A stretch of DNA of 64,000 nucleotides from Taishania sp045629585 (GCA_045629585.1 JAZQRM010000062.1:1-64000); one strand, 5' to 3'; shown: positions 15,888-25,536, counted from the stretch's first letter. Notes: a model not told the origin generated them from the sequence alone. Made by a program: numbers and translations.

Positions 15888-18278
15888 CTATTGTTTAATT
15901 AGATGCTGCATTGCCCTTTCTCCACTTTTTAGTGTAATCATAACTGTATAACTACCAGCAGCCAAGAATTCAACATCTATTGCTTCGGCACGTTTAACAG
16001 AACCCTCTATCACACTTTTACCATCAATACTCAAAACTAAATAGTCAGCTTCCAATGACTCACTTGCCCACTTAACATGCACCTTATTAGTTGCAGGGTT
16101 TGGATAAAGTTGTAAATCAGATATGGTCGCTAGACAATCGCTGGTAACAATTTTATGCAGAAGCTGCTTACCTGTATGTCCGTACAATTCAATTTTGTAG
16201 TACTTCGGATTATTCCCCAAGATATCTTCGTGCGAAATAATTAGATTATTGCTATTATTTTGTCCTAATTGCCATTCCTTAATATTAATCCATGAATTTC
16301 CATCCCTACTTGAATACAAAACAGCCGAAGCGATTAGGTTTATTTGTTCCAATTCAATTTGAACTGTAGGCATTTTACCACATAGTACATCAAAATCATT
16401 CAAAAACTTCCCTAATGGAGAAAGCTCAGAACTACCGTGCAACCAGAATTCGGAAAAATTTGGGATTACATATTCTACAAATTGTGCATTTGCTATTGGT
16501 GCATATGCAGAAACAGCACCACTTGCAGCTTGTTCGAATAAATCTGTTCCACCACCAAAAGCAAGTCCTGCGCAATTATCCAAGGCATCATCATTTACAT
16601 TAATCGTTCCATGATATTTACTCAAAAAAACCTCACCTACTGTATATACATTATCCGTAGGATTCAAATTTCCAATAGAAGCGTCCATCAAATTATCAAA
16701 ATCACCATTATAAAAAGGTAGTCGAACACGTACTGGCAAATTTGGTTGAAATTCGGGAGTTAGCACCCAATGACGATTCATTACAGAAGTCATAAACAAT
16801 TCATTATCCAAATGTTCACAAGCAGGAATCAATTGATTTGTAGGGTCAACGAAAGATGTTGCCGTTACAAGACCAAGATTTTGACCTCCACTATTAATTG
16901 ATGCTACTAAGCGATTATCTTTATAAAAATGCACCCAGTTATTTTCTCGAACTGGACAAGTTGCGATATCTCTATCAAGAGCTAACGTATTTCCAACCTG
17001 ATTTACCTCAATAACACCAGACTCACATAAGCTAGAAGGACAAACTCCATTTTGCTGAGCTCTAACAAAAACATTCATGTTAGCAGTTGGTGTAATTGAA
17101 ATTGAATTTCCAACCCCCAATAAAGTACCCCCACACGATTCAGAATACCATTCAAAATTTGCGCCTGTAAAGCCTCCGACTTGCGTCAGTGTCACCTCAT
17201 TTCCAATACAATATTGACCGATACCAGATATACTAGCAGGCTTAACAGAAGCTGTAGTAACATTTACCGTATGACTAGCCGTTGCTACACACCCCTTATC
17301 ACTATATGCAGTCACAGTATATAATGTACTGTTCATCGGAGAAACATTTATAGAAGCTGTAGTCGCTCCTTGACTCCAAGAATATCTAGCAGTATTTACA
17401 GCTGTTGTATTTAAGGTTGCGAAACCACCTGAACAAATATCAATAGGTCCTGTAACCGACACCGTTGGTGCATTATGATAGGTGACACGAATAATTCCTT
17501 GAGATCCATTTCCACCATTTTTTGCTCCTCCTTCGAGAATCAAAGCACTACCGCGCTTACCGCCGCCGCCTCCGGCACCAAAACCAGAGGCATTATTACC
17601 TACAACACCCTGTCCTCCAACACCATTCTCATTACCTCTTCCACCTACACTTGCGAACCATGCGTTAGATAATACACCGCCATTCCCTCCTTGTTTTCCA
17701 CTACAAGTTATTCCTGAGCCTCGATTTCCATTTACACCGTTTACACCATTACCGTTTGGCCCAGCAGCAGAAGCACCACCACCAGTTGCATTACAATCAC
17801 CATCACCAGATCCATTTCCACCTCTTCCTCCAGTACGGATCAAAATAGATTCATAAGTAGCATTAACAAAGCCACTACCTCCATTCCCGCCAGTAGTTGA
17901 GTTGTTCACAACTCCACGACCACCTTCAGCAAGAATACTAGTTGTAGATAAAAACCAAGAATCACCACCATTTCCAGTGCCTGAACCACCACTTCCACCA
18001 ACTCCAACTACATATGAGATTCTCTGACCTGCTGTAACACTTAATGTAGCCATAGCAAATCCACCACCACCACCACCGCCAGTAGCCATCCCTCTGTCAT
18101 CTGAATAACCGCCGCCGCCGCCGCCGCCAACGACTTCAACAGTAATTTTACAGACGCCATTTGGAACAGTTAATGTACCTGATGAAGTATAAATAGTTTG
18201 TGCGTATGAAATAGAGAAGATTGAGTGTAATAAAAACAGAAAACAAAGATCAAAAATCTTATTTCTAAAATCTATCAT
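15888..18278 (-). CDS. Glycine-rich T9SS type A secreted protein
   Basis: The 796-residue exported protein has a signal peptide (about 1-27, ending SYAQ), then a glycine-rich region (about 45-265) with runs of 6-8 Gly. Ig-like bacterial domains of the SWSQGATTASINVSP type follow, then a middle beta-rich part. It ends with a T9SS type A sorting domain (LYPNPATNKVHVKW to the end) that directs export through the Por system and surface anchoring. The start was placed at ATG 18278, where the signal peptide begins; the frame stays open upstream but runs into the tRNA-Phe gene. The function is probably adhesive or structural. Confidence 0.85.
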   Translation of the reverse strand: MIDFRNKIFDLCFLFLLHSIFSISYAQTIYTSSGTLTVPNGVCKITVEVVGGGGGGGYSDDRGMATGGGGGGGFAMATLSVTAGQRISYVVGVGGSGGSGTGNGGDSWFLSTTSILAEGGRGVVNNSTTGGNGGSGFVNATYESILIRTGGRGGNGSGDGDCNATGGGASAAGPNGNGVNGVNGNRGSGITCSGKQGGNGGVLSNAWFASVGGRGNENGVGGQGVVGNNASGFGAGGGGGKRGSALILEGGAKNGGNGSQGIIRVTYHNAPTVSVTGPIDICSGGFATLNTTAVNTARYSWSQGATTASINVSPMNSTLYTVTAYSDKGCVATASHTVNVTTASVKPASISGIGQYCIGNEVTLTQVGGFTGANFEWYSESCGGTLLGVGNSISITPTANMNVFVRAQQNGVCPSSLCESGVIEVNQVGNTLALDRDIATCPVRENNWVHFYKDNRLVASINSGGQNLGLVTATSFVDPTNQLIPACEHLDNELFMTSVMNRHWVLTPEFQPNLPVRVRLPFYNGDFDNLMDASIGNLNPTDNVYTVGEVFLSKYHGTINVNDDALDNCAGLAFGGGTDLFEQAASGAVSAYAPIANAQFVEYVIPNFSEFWLHGSSELSPLGKFLNDFDVLCGKMPTVQIELEQINLIASAVLYSSRDGNSWINIKEWQLGQNNSNNLIISHEDILGNNPKYYKIELYGHTGKQLLHKIVTSDCLATISDLQLYPNPATNKVHVKWASESLEADYLVLSIDGKSVIEGSVKRAEAIDVEFLAAGSYTVMITLKSGERAMQHLIKQ

Positions 18279-18343
18279 AAGTAAGCCTTTAAAATCAACG
18301 GACTGTACGCAACCAAGAATACAGTGAATAATGTTTAATCCAT

Positions 18344-18376
18344 AAAAAAAGGAGACTCTTTGTAAAAGTCTCCTTT
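18344..18376 (-). terminator. Terminator of tRNA-Phe
   Basis: The perfect 10-bp arms aaaggagact/agtctccttt (18348-18376) have a 9-base loop, and on the minus strand they are followed by seven T. It lies three bases beyond the CCA end of the tRNA. Confidence 0.88.
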
Positions 18377-18378
18377 GC

Positions 18379-18454
18379 TGGTGGTGCCTCCAGGAATCGA
18401 ACCAGGGACACAAGGATTTTCAGTCCTTTGCTCTACCAACTGAGCTAAGGCACC
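18379..18454 (-). tRNA. tRNA-Phe (GAA)
   Basis: The 76-base minus-strand gene has 7-bp acceptor arms (GGTGCCT/AGGCACC), a D arm (GCTCAGTTGGTAGAGC), the anticodon loop CTGAAAA with anticodon GAA on the stem AAGGA/TCCTT, a T arm containing GGTTCGATTCC, discriminator A and an encoded CCA. A strong terminator follows immediately. Confidence 0.97.
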
Positions 18455-18535
18455 AGCGCTATTGCGAGTGCAAAGTTAAGTACTTTTTTGGTTCCTGCAA
18501 GCATTTTTTAAAAGAATTTTTAATTTTTTTCGAAG

Positions 18536-18543
18536 TATATTTG
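18536..18543 (+). promoter_or_regulatory. -7 element TATATTTG before coaX
   Basis: It matches TAnnTTTG exactly and ends 7 bases before the coaX ATG, so transcription should start at or one to two bases before the ATG. No clear TTTG is found at -33. Confidence 0.55.
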
Positions 18544-18550
18544 TGGCCAT

Positions 18551-19276
18551 ATGACGCAAGTTAGTGATTTTGTAGCAATTGACATGGGGAATACCCTAGT
18601 GAAAATTGCCCATTTTTTTGAAAATAAAATTTTTAAAGTCGAGAAATATGACTTTAACCAATTATTATTGTCCCACAGTACCATTAAAAAAATTGTTACC
18701 TTAAAAGGTATTTATAGCAGTGTACGTTCAGAAGAGGATAATGAAGCCTTAGAAAAAATACTCCCCAATTGTATAAATGTATCTAAGGTCAATAACATCC
18801 CAATTAACAATCTTTATAAATCATCCACATTAGGATGGGATAGGCTATTAAATGCGGTTGCAATTCAAAGCTTAAAAAAAACAACTGCAGCTTTAGCGAT
18901 AGATGTGGGTACGTGCATTAAATTTGATTTCGTTGACAATGATGATTATCTAGGCGGCTCCATATCGCCAGGGATACAATTAAGATATAAAAGCTTAAAT
19001 GCCTACACAGCTAGGCTTCCCTATATACAAGATTGTAACCATACATCTATAATTGCAGACAATACCGAAGACGCTCTTAGGTCAGGTGTAATAAATGGAA
19101 TCCAAGGCGAAATAAATTATTTTATCGAGCGTTATAAGGAAATGTACCCATCTTTAAGCATATTTATTACCGGTGGTGATGCTAACCATTTTGAAATCGC
19201 ATCAAAAAATAACATCTTTGTACAAGATAATTTAACATTTATTGGTCTGCACCAAATATATACATACAATGTTTAA
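18551..19276 (+). CDS. coaX: Type III pantothenate kinase
   Basis: CoaX catalyses the first step of coenzyme A synthesis (pantothenate to 4'-phosphopantothenate). The 241-residue protein has the type III pattern: the phosphate loop in AIDMGNTLVKIA near residue 9, LGWDRLLNAVA, AIDVGTCIKFDFV, GGSISPGIQLRYKSL, and GVINGIQGEINYF with ITGGD near the end. The next gene begins inside its last codons (ATGTTTAA, 8-bp overlap). A -7 element lies only seven bases before the ATG. Confidence 0.95.
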   Translation: MTQVSDFVAIDMGNTLVKIAHFFENKIFKVEKYDFNQLLLSHSTIKKIVTLKGIYSSVRSEEDNEALEKILPNCINVSKVNNIPINNLYKSSTLGWDRLLNAVAIQSLKKTTAALAIDVGTCIKFDFVDNDDYLGGSISPGIQLRYKSLNAYTARLPYIQDCNHTSIIADNTEDALRSGVINGIQGEINYFIERYKEMYPSLSIFITGGDANHFEIASKNNIFVQDNLTFIGLHQIYTYNV

Positions 19277-20627
19277 ACAATTTGCTAGCGTTTGCATAAC
19301 CTTAATTCCGTTTTTGGGGATAAGCCAACTAAATAACTCCTATACAGTTAATGGTCTAGGAGAAAAGAACCATATTAACAACGCTACTTTCTCAGGGTAT
19401 GGAGATGCATCCGTTGCCTATGCAAAGGAATCGATTTTAAACACATCAAATCCTGCCTCTTATTCCTTTCTAAAATATCAATTTCCAATTTTTTCAATAG
19501 GAACTGGGACAAGATTTAGCTCAATTAATACTGCTGACGGAAAAAGTACTACTAATTATACAGGTTTACCAGAAATAGCTATCGGTCTCTCCTTTGCTAA
19601 AAGGTTTGGAATAGCATTTGGACTACGCCCATTTACTCAAAAGAGTTACTCATTTTCTGAAACAAGTGCAATTGGTACCGACTCAATCTATCATAAATAT
19701 CAAGGTACTGGTTCTTTAAATCAATTTTTTGGAGGTTTGGCATTTAATATTTTAAATGGGGACAAAGTAAAGTGGAGTGTTGGAACAAATGCAAGCGCAG
19801 TATTTGGTCAAGTTCGAGACGAACGAATAGCACAAGTAACAACAGTAGCAAATGCTTTGGGAGGAATTGAATGGACCAATAAATCGGTTGCAGCATTTTT
19901 AATCGATTTTGGAACCATTGTGAATACAAAGATTACCAAAACAGACGAATTAACACTCGGGGCTTACTTTCAACCTCAAACAAATTTAGGTGGTAAGTCA
20001 AATACATTACTGATGACCTCCACAAATATAAACGAACCATCAACTTATAATTCTATATCTCAATTAGGGGAGCGAAAAGTTACATACGTATATGGTGCTG
20101 CATGGAAAGTAGGAGCGACATACTCTAGGACGTTCATCAACCAAAATTCAAAAAGCGAACGTATCCGCACCTCGCTTTGGTCCACTTCATTTAATTACGG
20201 CAACCAGGATTTTAGCGTAAATAAAATGTATGGAACAGATGCGAATCCAACAAAAGATGAGGCACTAGGATTCGATTTGAAAAATGTACAAAGTATAAAC
20301 GTTGGTACTGAATTCACACCACAAGTATTAATCGAAGGAGCCAACATTATAAAATTATTTAATAGATCAACTTATAGACTTGGTTTTGTTGACAAAACAC
20401 TACCTTTCGTTGTTGGAGGTCATCAGTTAAAAGAGTGGTACGCGTCAGTTGGAATGGGAATACCTATGGTGATTGACCGAAGAATGGATTCGTCATTGCA
20501 ATTTTCAGTTGGAATGGGGAAAAGAAATGCAGGTGATTACCAAGAAAACACCTTCCAGTTCAACATAGGTATAATGATTGCTCCTGGATTTAACGACCGT
20601 TGGTTTATCAAGAAAAAACTAGACTAA
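19269..20627 (+). CDS. Outer-membrane beta-barrel protein
   Basis: The 452-residue protein starts with a signal peptide (MFKQFASVCITLIPFLGISQ). It continues with alternating beta-strand sequence, an early NPASYSFLKYQFP motif and glycine-aromatic turns, typical of FadL/PorV-like barrels. I place the start at ATG 19269, overlapping the coaX stop by 8 bp. The frame could begin nine codons earlier, but that would break up the signal peptide. The lptC gene follows directly after the stop codon (TAAATG), so coaX, barrel and lptC form one operon. The substrate is unknown; a lipid or LPS-related role is suggested only by context. Confidence 0.8.
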   Translation: MFKQFASVCITLIPFLGISQLNNSYTVNGLGEKNHINNATFSGYGDASVAYAKESILNTSNPASYSFLKYQFPIFSIGTGTRFSSINTADGKSTTNYTGLPEIAIGLSFAKRFGIAFGLRPFTQKSYSFSETSAIGTDSIYHKYQGTGSLNQFFGGLAFNILNGDKVKWSVGTNASAVFGQVRDERIAQVTTVANALGGIEWTNKSVAAFLIDFGTIVNTKITKTDELTLGAYFQPQTNLGGKSNTLLMTSTNINEPSTYNSISQLGERKVTYVYGAAWKVGATYSRTFINQNSKSERIRTSLWSTSFNYGNQDFSVNKMYGTDANPTKDEALGFDLKNVQSINVGTEFTPQVLIEGANIIKLFNRSTYRLGFVDKTLPFVVGGHQLKEWYASVGMGIPMVIDRRMDSSLQFSVGMGKRNAGDYQENTFQFNIGIMIAPGFNDRWFIKKKLD

Positions 20628-21155
20628 ATGAAATTCTTTTTCATTATATTATTTTTCACCACTCTGTTTTCCTGTAGTAATATGGAAAACATGAAGGTAA
20701 TAAAAGGTGATGAAAAGGCCCCTAATGAAGTAATTAAGAACTTTCATTTACTTTTTAATGAATACGGCACAATGCGCCTTGGCATCTATGCAGATATTGC
20801 CGAGACCTATGTTTCTGATCAACGAATAACACAACTAAAAGACAGTCTAAAGATTGACTTTTTTAATGCGGAAGGCCAAATAGAATCTTGTTTATATGCA
20901 AAGTATGGCGAATTTAATTTTACCACAGGCGAAATGTATGTAAAAGACTCAGTTCATTTTCACAATTTAGCAGAAGATAGGCACATGTACACTACCATTC
21001 TTTTTTGGAATCAAAAAGACAGTCTCATTTATACCAATGAGAAAGTTCGATTGGTTTCACAAAAAGGAATTGGTTATGGGGACAGTTTTAAAGCAAGACA
21101 AGATTTTAGCTCTTACCAAGTTACACACCCAACGGGTAAATACGAATTTAATTAA
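20628..21155 (+). CDS. lptC: LPS export protein LptC
   Basis: The 175-residue protein has a hydrophobic N-terminus with the lipobox-like LFSC, followed by the single LptC/OstA-type beta-jellyroll. KVIKGDEKAPNEVIKNFHLLF, MRLGIYADIAETYV and FFNAEGQIESCLYAKYGEFNFTTGEM (here given only in part as the family's typical repeated strands) support this. LptC accepts LPS from the LptBFG ABC complex and passes it to LptA/LptD across the periplasm. It begins directly after the barrel gene's stop codon. Confidence 0.87.
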   Translation: MKFFFIILFFTTLFSCSNMENMKVIKGDEKAPNEVIKNFHLLFNEYGTMRLGIYADIAETYVSDQRITQLKDSLKIDFFNAEGQIESCLYAKYGEFNFTTGEMYVKDSVHFHNLAEDRHMYTTILFWNQKDSLIYTNEKVRLVSQKGIGYGDSFKARQDFSSYQVTHPTGKYEFN

Positions 21156-21163
21156 AAGTAGTT

Positions 21164-21382
21164 ATGGAATTATACATGAAAATATCCTCCCGATTTTGGC
21201 TGATATTAGGAATTATCACAGCTTTATATTGTACCTATAGAGGATTTACGGATGGATTTAAGCAATGGGCATTTATGTACGTTTTTAGTGCTTTGGCTTT
21301 TATTATGTTTTTTGTTAAACGCATGATGTTTCGACGTTTCAAAAATCAAATGCATATTCCTGAAGAGCAAAGAAAAAAATAA
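21164..21382 (+). CDS. Small two-helix membrane protein
   Basis: The 72-residue protein has two predicted transmembrane helices (about 10-25 and 35-52) and a basic C-terminal tail (RRFKNQ, QRKK). It starts 8 bases after lptC, so it probably belongs to the same operon. An in-frame Met four codons in is an alternative start. No family is recognised; its position suggests an accessory envelope function. Confidence 0.62.
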   Translation: MELYMKISSRFWLILGIITALYCTYRGFTDGFKQWAFMYVFSALAFIMFFVKRMMFRRFKNQMHIPEEQRKK

Positions 21383-21455
21383 TTAAATCGATTATCTAGT
21401 CCCTAAACATACAGTGAATAAGAGACTTATAACTCAATTTCAATAATAAAAACAC

Positions 21456-22646
21456 ATGTACGGAAAACTAAAAAACTTTTTAAAAGAAGAACTTTCTTCT
21501 ATTGAAGAACAAGGCATATACAAAAAAGAACGCGTAATAATCACACCTCAAGGTGCTACGGTTAAAGTGAATTCTGGAGACGAAGTAGTAATTATGTGTG
21601 CTAACAATTACTTGGGTCTGTCCTCACATCCTGATGTAATAAAAGCAGCAAAAGAGACGCTTGACACACATGGTTTTGGAATGTCATCCGTTCGTTTCAT
21701 CTGTGGAACACAAGATATCCACAAGGAATTAGAGTCGAAAATCGCAAAGTTTTACGGGACAGAAGACACCATTTTGTATGCAGCCGCATTTGATGCGAAT
21801 GGCGGAGTTTTTGAACCACTATTTGGCGAAGAAGATGCAATTATCTCAGATGAGTTAAATCACGCATCAATCATTGATGGAATAAGACTTTGTAAAGCTA
21901 AACGTTTCCGTTACAAGCATTCAGACATGGCTGATTTAGAAGCTCAGTTAATCGCTGCTAAAAATTGTCGCCACAAGATTATTGTGACAGACGGAGTCTT
22001 CTCAATGGATGGAGATATAGCTAAGATGAATGAAATTTGTGACCTTGCTGATAAATATGAAGCTTTAGTAATGACGGATGAATGTCATTCGGCAGGATTT
22101 ATCGGAAAAACAGGACGCGGTGTGCCAGAATACCACAACGTAATGGATCGAGTAGATATAATTACTGGTACACTAGGTAAAGCTCTTGGAGGAGCTATGG
22201 GTGGATACACTACTGGTAAAAAGGAAATTATAGAAATTTTACGCCAACGCTCACGTCCGTACTTATTTTCAAATTCATTAGCACCATCAATTGTTGGTGC
22301 AGCAAATAAAGTCTTTGATATCCTAAGTTCTACAACGGAATTACGTGATCGCCTAGAAGAAAACACAACTTACTTCAAAGAAGCCATTATAGAGGCTGGA
22401 TTTGACATTAAACCAGGTGATTCTCCGATTGTACCTATCATGTTATATGATGCAGCTCTATCACAAAAATTTGCTGACGAACTTCTAAAAGAAGGAGTAT
22501 ATGCAATTGGTTTTTTCTTCCCAGTAGTAGCGAAAGGCCAAGCTAGAATAAGAACACAAATATCGGCAGCTCACACCAAAGCCGACTTAGACAAAGCAAT
22601 AAAAGCTTTCATTAAAGTAGGTAAAACCTTAAATGTAATTTCATAA
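21456..22646 (+). CDS. kbl: Glycine C-acetyltransferase
   Basis: The PLP enzyme of the alpha-oxoamine synthase family joins acetyl-CoA and glycine to 2-amino-3-ketobutyrate (threonine degradation, run in reverse in vivo). The 396-residue length is typical. Motifs include NNYLGLSSHPDVI, TDGVFSMDGDIA, DECHSAGFIG and the PLP-lysine loop TGTLGKALGGAMGGY. The specific similarity to Kbl rather than BioF or HemA rests on the N-terminal pattern and ICGTQDIHKELE. The gene is monocistronic with a clear terminator. No threonine dehydrogenase gene is in the window. Confidence 0.93.
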   Translation: MYGKLKNFLKEELSSIEEQGIYKKERVIITPQGATVKVNSGDEVVIMCANNYLGLSSHPDVIKAAKETLDTHGFGMSSVRFICGTQDIHKELESKIAKFYGTEDTILYAAAFDANGGVFEPLFGEEDAIISDELNHASIIDGIRLCKAKRFRYKHSDMADLEAQLIAAKNCRHKIIVTDGVFSMDGDIAKMNEICDLADKYEALVMTDECHSAGFIGKTGRGVPEYHNVMDRVDIITGTLGKALGGAMGGYTTGKKEIIEILRQRSRPYLFSNSLAPSIVGAANKVFDILSSTTELRDRLEENTTYFKEAIIEAGFDIKPGDSPIVPIMLYDAALSQKFADELLKEGVYAIGFFFPVVAKGQARIRTQISAAHTKADLDKAIKAFIKVGKTLNVIS

Positions 22647-22650
22647 ATGT

Positions 22651-22677
22651 AAAGGGCGATTTTGTATCGCCCTTTTT
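22651..22677 (+). terminator. Terminator of kbl
   Basis: The 10-bp arms aaagggcgat/atcgcccttt with loop tttgt are followed by a T-rich tail, five bases after the kbl stop. Confidence 0.9.
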
Positions 22678-22887
22678 CTTTAACCATAATAGGACAATCC
22701 ATTCATATTGATAGCCTATAAAAGAAACTAAAGATCTAAGCACAATCAATGTGCAACAATTAAAGTACTCACACAAAGGATTTTAAACCACATAAACACT
22801 AGACAATCAACACTAAATGGGTCCAAATAAACAATTGATAACATTAATTTAATATCTAATACAAAGTATATAATTTTTATTTTTTTG

Positions 22888-22895
22888 TATTTTTG
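22888..22895 (+). promoter_or_regulatory. -7 element TATTTTTG
   Basis: An exact TAnnTTTG match ends five bases before the ATG at 22901, implying a start site at the ATG itself. Confidence 0.5.
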
Positions 22896-22900
22896 CTACT

Positions 22901-23194
22901 ATGAGACAATTTATCACGGCGTGTCTAATAATATTATTTACTGCAGGTTTAGCAGCAAATACGTATTTGCGCTATGAAGATAAATTAGATGTAAAGATTT
23001 CAGCAATTGAAGAAGAAGAGGAAACTAAAGGGAAATCCTACGAGTTAAAAGAATGTATTTTTACTGAGTATAGCACCAATAATACAGAAACTTGTTTACT
23101 ACTAGCCTCAAAATCACAATTTTTTGATACAGACATAGATTATGAAGATGTGTTTTTAACATGCTTAGAAACACCTCCCGACCATAGTAAATAA
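22901..23194 (+). CDS. Hypothetical small exported protein
   Basis: The 97-residue protein has an N-terminal hydrophobic helix (about 3-20) that may be a signal peptide or anchor, an acidic stretch (AIEEEEETKGK) and three Cys in the mature part. I recognise no family. It lies 53 bases before the SulP gene. The presence of its own -7 element supports it as a real gene. The function is unknown. Confidence 0.6.
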   Translation: MRQFITACLIILFTAGLAANTYLRYEDKLDVKISAIEEEEETKGKSYELKECIFTEYSTNNTETCLLLASKSQFFDTDIDYEDVFLTCLETPPDHSK

Positions 23195-23247
23195 TCTATC
23201 GTAAAAAATGGTAAATCCATTTTAAATCTTTATCAATTAAAAATTTT

Positions 23248-24825
23248 ATGAAAAAATTATTTGCAAACTTGGGAAGTGACCTTCCTTCAAGTTTGGTCGT
23301 ATTCCTAGTGGCATTGCCATTGTGTCTAGGTGTTGGTTTATCCTCAACAAGTGTTGAAGGAATGGAAGCGAATGTTTTCTCTGGCATAATCGCTGGAATA
23401 GTAGGTGGAATTATCGTTGGTATTTGTTCTGGCTCACGTGTCGGCGTTTCTGGCCCGGCAGCAGGACTTATCTTAATCGTCGCTTCTGCAATTGGCTCAT
23501 TAGGGTCATTTGAAGCCTTCTTATTAGCAGTAGTGCTATCAGGCGTCATACAAATCATAGCTGGATTTGTAGGATTAGGGGTGATTGGTAACTACTTCCC
23601 CTCAAGTGTAATTAAAGGAATGTTAGCTGCTATTGGTATCACGTTGATACTAAAAGAAATCCCAAGAGCAGTTGGATATGACAAAGATTATTTTGGGGAC
23701 GAATCGTTCTTCCAATTAAATGGAGAAAATACCTTTACAGCAATTCAACATGCGTTTGATAATGCAATTCATTTAGGGGCAATATTGATCTTCATCATAT
23801 CTTTAACTATCCTTATCATCTTCGATATGGCTTTCATGAAAAAACTAAAATTCATGAAATTCGTGCCTGGAGCACTGATCGTTGTAATTGTTGGTATTCT
23901 TTTAAATAAATTCTTCGGTTCAGCAGCACCAGCGCTACATCTATTCGGAGAGCATGCGGTAAGCTTACCTGTCTTGAGTTCAATAACTGACATAGGAACA
24001 GTATTAAAACATCCAGATTTTAGTCAATTCACAAACCCTCAAATTTACATTGTTGCGGGTACTATCGCATTAGTTGGGAGTTTAGAATCACTCTTATCCG
24101 TTGAAGCTACAGATAAAATTGACCCGGAAAAAAGTATCACACCAACAAATCGAGAGTTGAAAGCTCAAGGAATTGGAAATATAGTATCCGGTTTAATTGG
24201 AGGTATACCGATTACTCAAGTAATTGTAAGAAGTTCTGCTAACGTAAATGCTGGAGTGAAGACCAAGATGTCTACAATATTGCATGGTGTACTACTAGGA
24301 TTGTGTGTGTTATTAATTCCAGAAGTTTTAAACATGATACCACTTGCAGCTTTATCTGCAGTATTATTTATGGTCGGATACAAACTAGCTAAAGTTTCTT
24401 TGTTTAAAGCAATGTATAAACTAGGTTGGGATCAGTTCTTACCATTTATAGTAACCGTAGTTGGTGTAGTCTTTAAAGATCTTTTATTTGGAATTGGTGT
24501 AGGTGTAGCAGTGGCGATATTTTTTATATTAAGAAAGAACTTTAAGAACGATTTCAAACTACAAAAAGAGGGGAATCACACAACGATTATTTTAACGGAA
24601 GAGGTTTCATTCCTTAATAAAGCAGGTATACTAACCGCATTATCAGAAATACAAGATGATGCTGAGTTAACTATAGATTGTTCTTATTCAAAGGTAATTG
24701 ATCACGATGTTATAGAACTAATCTGGGAATTTGCAGAAATTAACAGCAAAGAAAGAAATATAAAAGTAAATTTAATAAACGTACCAACCATTGATCCAGA
24801 ATTAATTGGAGCTGGAGGTCATTAA
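23248..24825 (+). CDS. SulP-family anion (probably bicarbonate) transporter
   Basis: The 525-residue integral membrane protein has about 10-14 helices and the SulP signature near the start (DLPSSLVVFLVALPLCLGVG, then SGPAAGLILIVASAIG) and AQGIGNIVSGLIGGIPIT in the middle. A C-terminal cytosolic domain (about 430-525, ILTEEVSFLNKA) takes the place of the STAS domain. Its stop lies 11 bases before a beta-carbonic anhydrase gene, a pairing seen in many bacteria and usually read as bicarbonate uptake. Sulfate or other anions remain possible. Confidence 0.87.
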   Translation: MKKLFANLGSDLPSSLVVFLVALPLCLGVGLSSTSVEGMEANVFSGIIAGIVGGIIVGICSGSRVGVSGPAAGLILIVASAIGSLGSFEAFLLAVVLSGVIQIIAGFVGLGVIGNYFPSSVIKGMLAAIGITLILKEIPRAVGYDKDYFGDESFFQLNGENTFTAIQHAFDNAIHLGAILIFIISLTILIIFDMAFMKKLKFMKFVPGALIVVIVGILLNKFFGSAAPALHLFGEHAVSLPVLSSITDIGTVLKHPDFSQFTNPQIYIVAGTIALVGSLESLLSVEATDKIDPEKSITPTNRELKAQGIGNIVSGLIGGIPITQVIVRSSANVNAGVKTKMSTILHGVLLGLCVLLIPEVLNMIPLAALSAVLFMVGYKLAKVSLFKAMYKLGWDQFLPFIVTVVGVVFKDLLFGIGVGVAVAIFFILRKNFKNDFKLQKEGNHTTIILTEEVSFLNKAGILTALSEIQDDAELTIDCSYSKVIDHDVIELIWEFAEINSKERNIKVNLINVPTIDPELIGAGGH

Positions 24826-24836
24826 AATAAAATAGT

Positions 24837-25481
24837 ATGTTAAAGTCTTATAATCAATTACTAGAAAATAATAGAAAGTGGGTTGAAAAACAAAATGAAC
24901 TTGACCCTGAATTCTTTTCAACATTAGCTAAAGGACAACAGCCACCCGTTTTATGGATTGGATGTTCCGATTCGCGTGTACCCGCAAATGAAATAATTGG
25001 AGCAAAACCAGGTGACGTTTTTGTACACAGAAATATTGCAAATATGGTAGTACACTCTGATATGAGTATGCTTTCTGTATTAGATTATGCTGTAAATGTC
25101 TTAAAGGTAAAACACGTAATCGTCTGTGGACATTATGGTTGTGGTGGAGTAGCAACTGCTATGACAAATAAACAAGTTGGGTTAATTGACAACTGGATTC
25201 GTCACATCAAAGATGTGTATAAATTCAGAAAGACAGAACTTGATAACATCACAGATGAGACAGCTCGTTTTGACCGATTTGTTGAAATCAACGTTGAAGA
25301 ACAAGTAGAGAACCTAGCAAAAACGTCTATCATGCAGAATGCATGGGCCAATGGTCAAGATGTACATTTACACGGTTGGGTTTACGGCATTGCTGACGGT
25401 ATCGTAAAAGATCTTAAAACACACTATACGAACAGTGATAAGTTAGATGAAATGTACCAAATTGGTGTAGAATCAAAATAG
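24837..25481 (+). CDS. can: Beta-class carbonic anhydrase
   Basis: The 214-residue zinc enzyme interconverts CO2 and bicarbonate in the cytosol. All catalytic residues are visible: Cys43, Asp45 and Arg47 in GCSDSRVPA, and His99 with Cys102 in CGHYGCGG. VFVHRNIANMV completes the family pattern. It follows the SulP transporter by 11 bases and is followed by a strong terminator, so the two form a bicistronic unit. Confidence 0.95.
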   Translation: MLKSYNQLLENNRKWVEKQNELDPEFFSTLAKGQQPPVLWIGCSDSRVPANEIIGAKPGDVFVHRNIANMVVHSDMSMLSVLDYAVNVLKVKHVIVCGHYGCGGVATAMTNKQVGLIDNWIRHIKDVYKFRKTELDNITDETARFDRFVEINVEEQVENLAKTSIMQNAWANGQDVHLHGWVYGIADGIVKDLKTHYTNSDKLDEMYQIGVESK

Positions 25482-25485
25482 TTTT

Positions 25486-25512
25486 AAGGGGAGTTTAACT
25501 CCCCTTTTTTTT
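25486..25512 (+). terminator. Terminator after the beta-carbonic anhydrase
   Basis: The stem aaggggag/ctcccctt with loop tttaa is followed by eight T, four bases after the stop codon. Confidence 0.92.
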
Positions 25513-25536
25513 ATCTTTACTTTTCAAGTTTTCAAT

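Noticed and set aside
18279..18413. Upstream extension of the glycine-rich protein into the tRNA gene
   Set aside because: The extra 45 codons overlap tRNA-Phe and its terminator; a normal signal peptide starts at 18278.
23196..23558. Minus-strand frame at the start of the SulP gene
   Set aside because: It is antisense to conserved membrane segments; its Pro/Thr-rich sequence is typical of a shadow frame.
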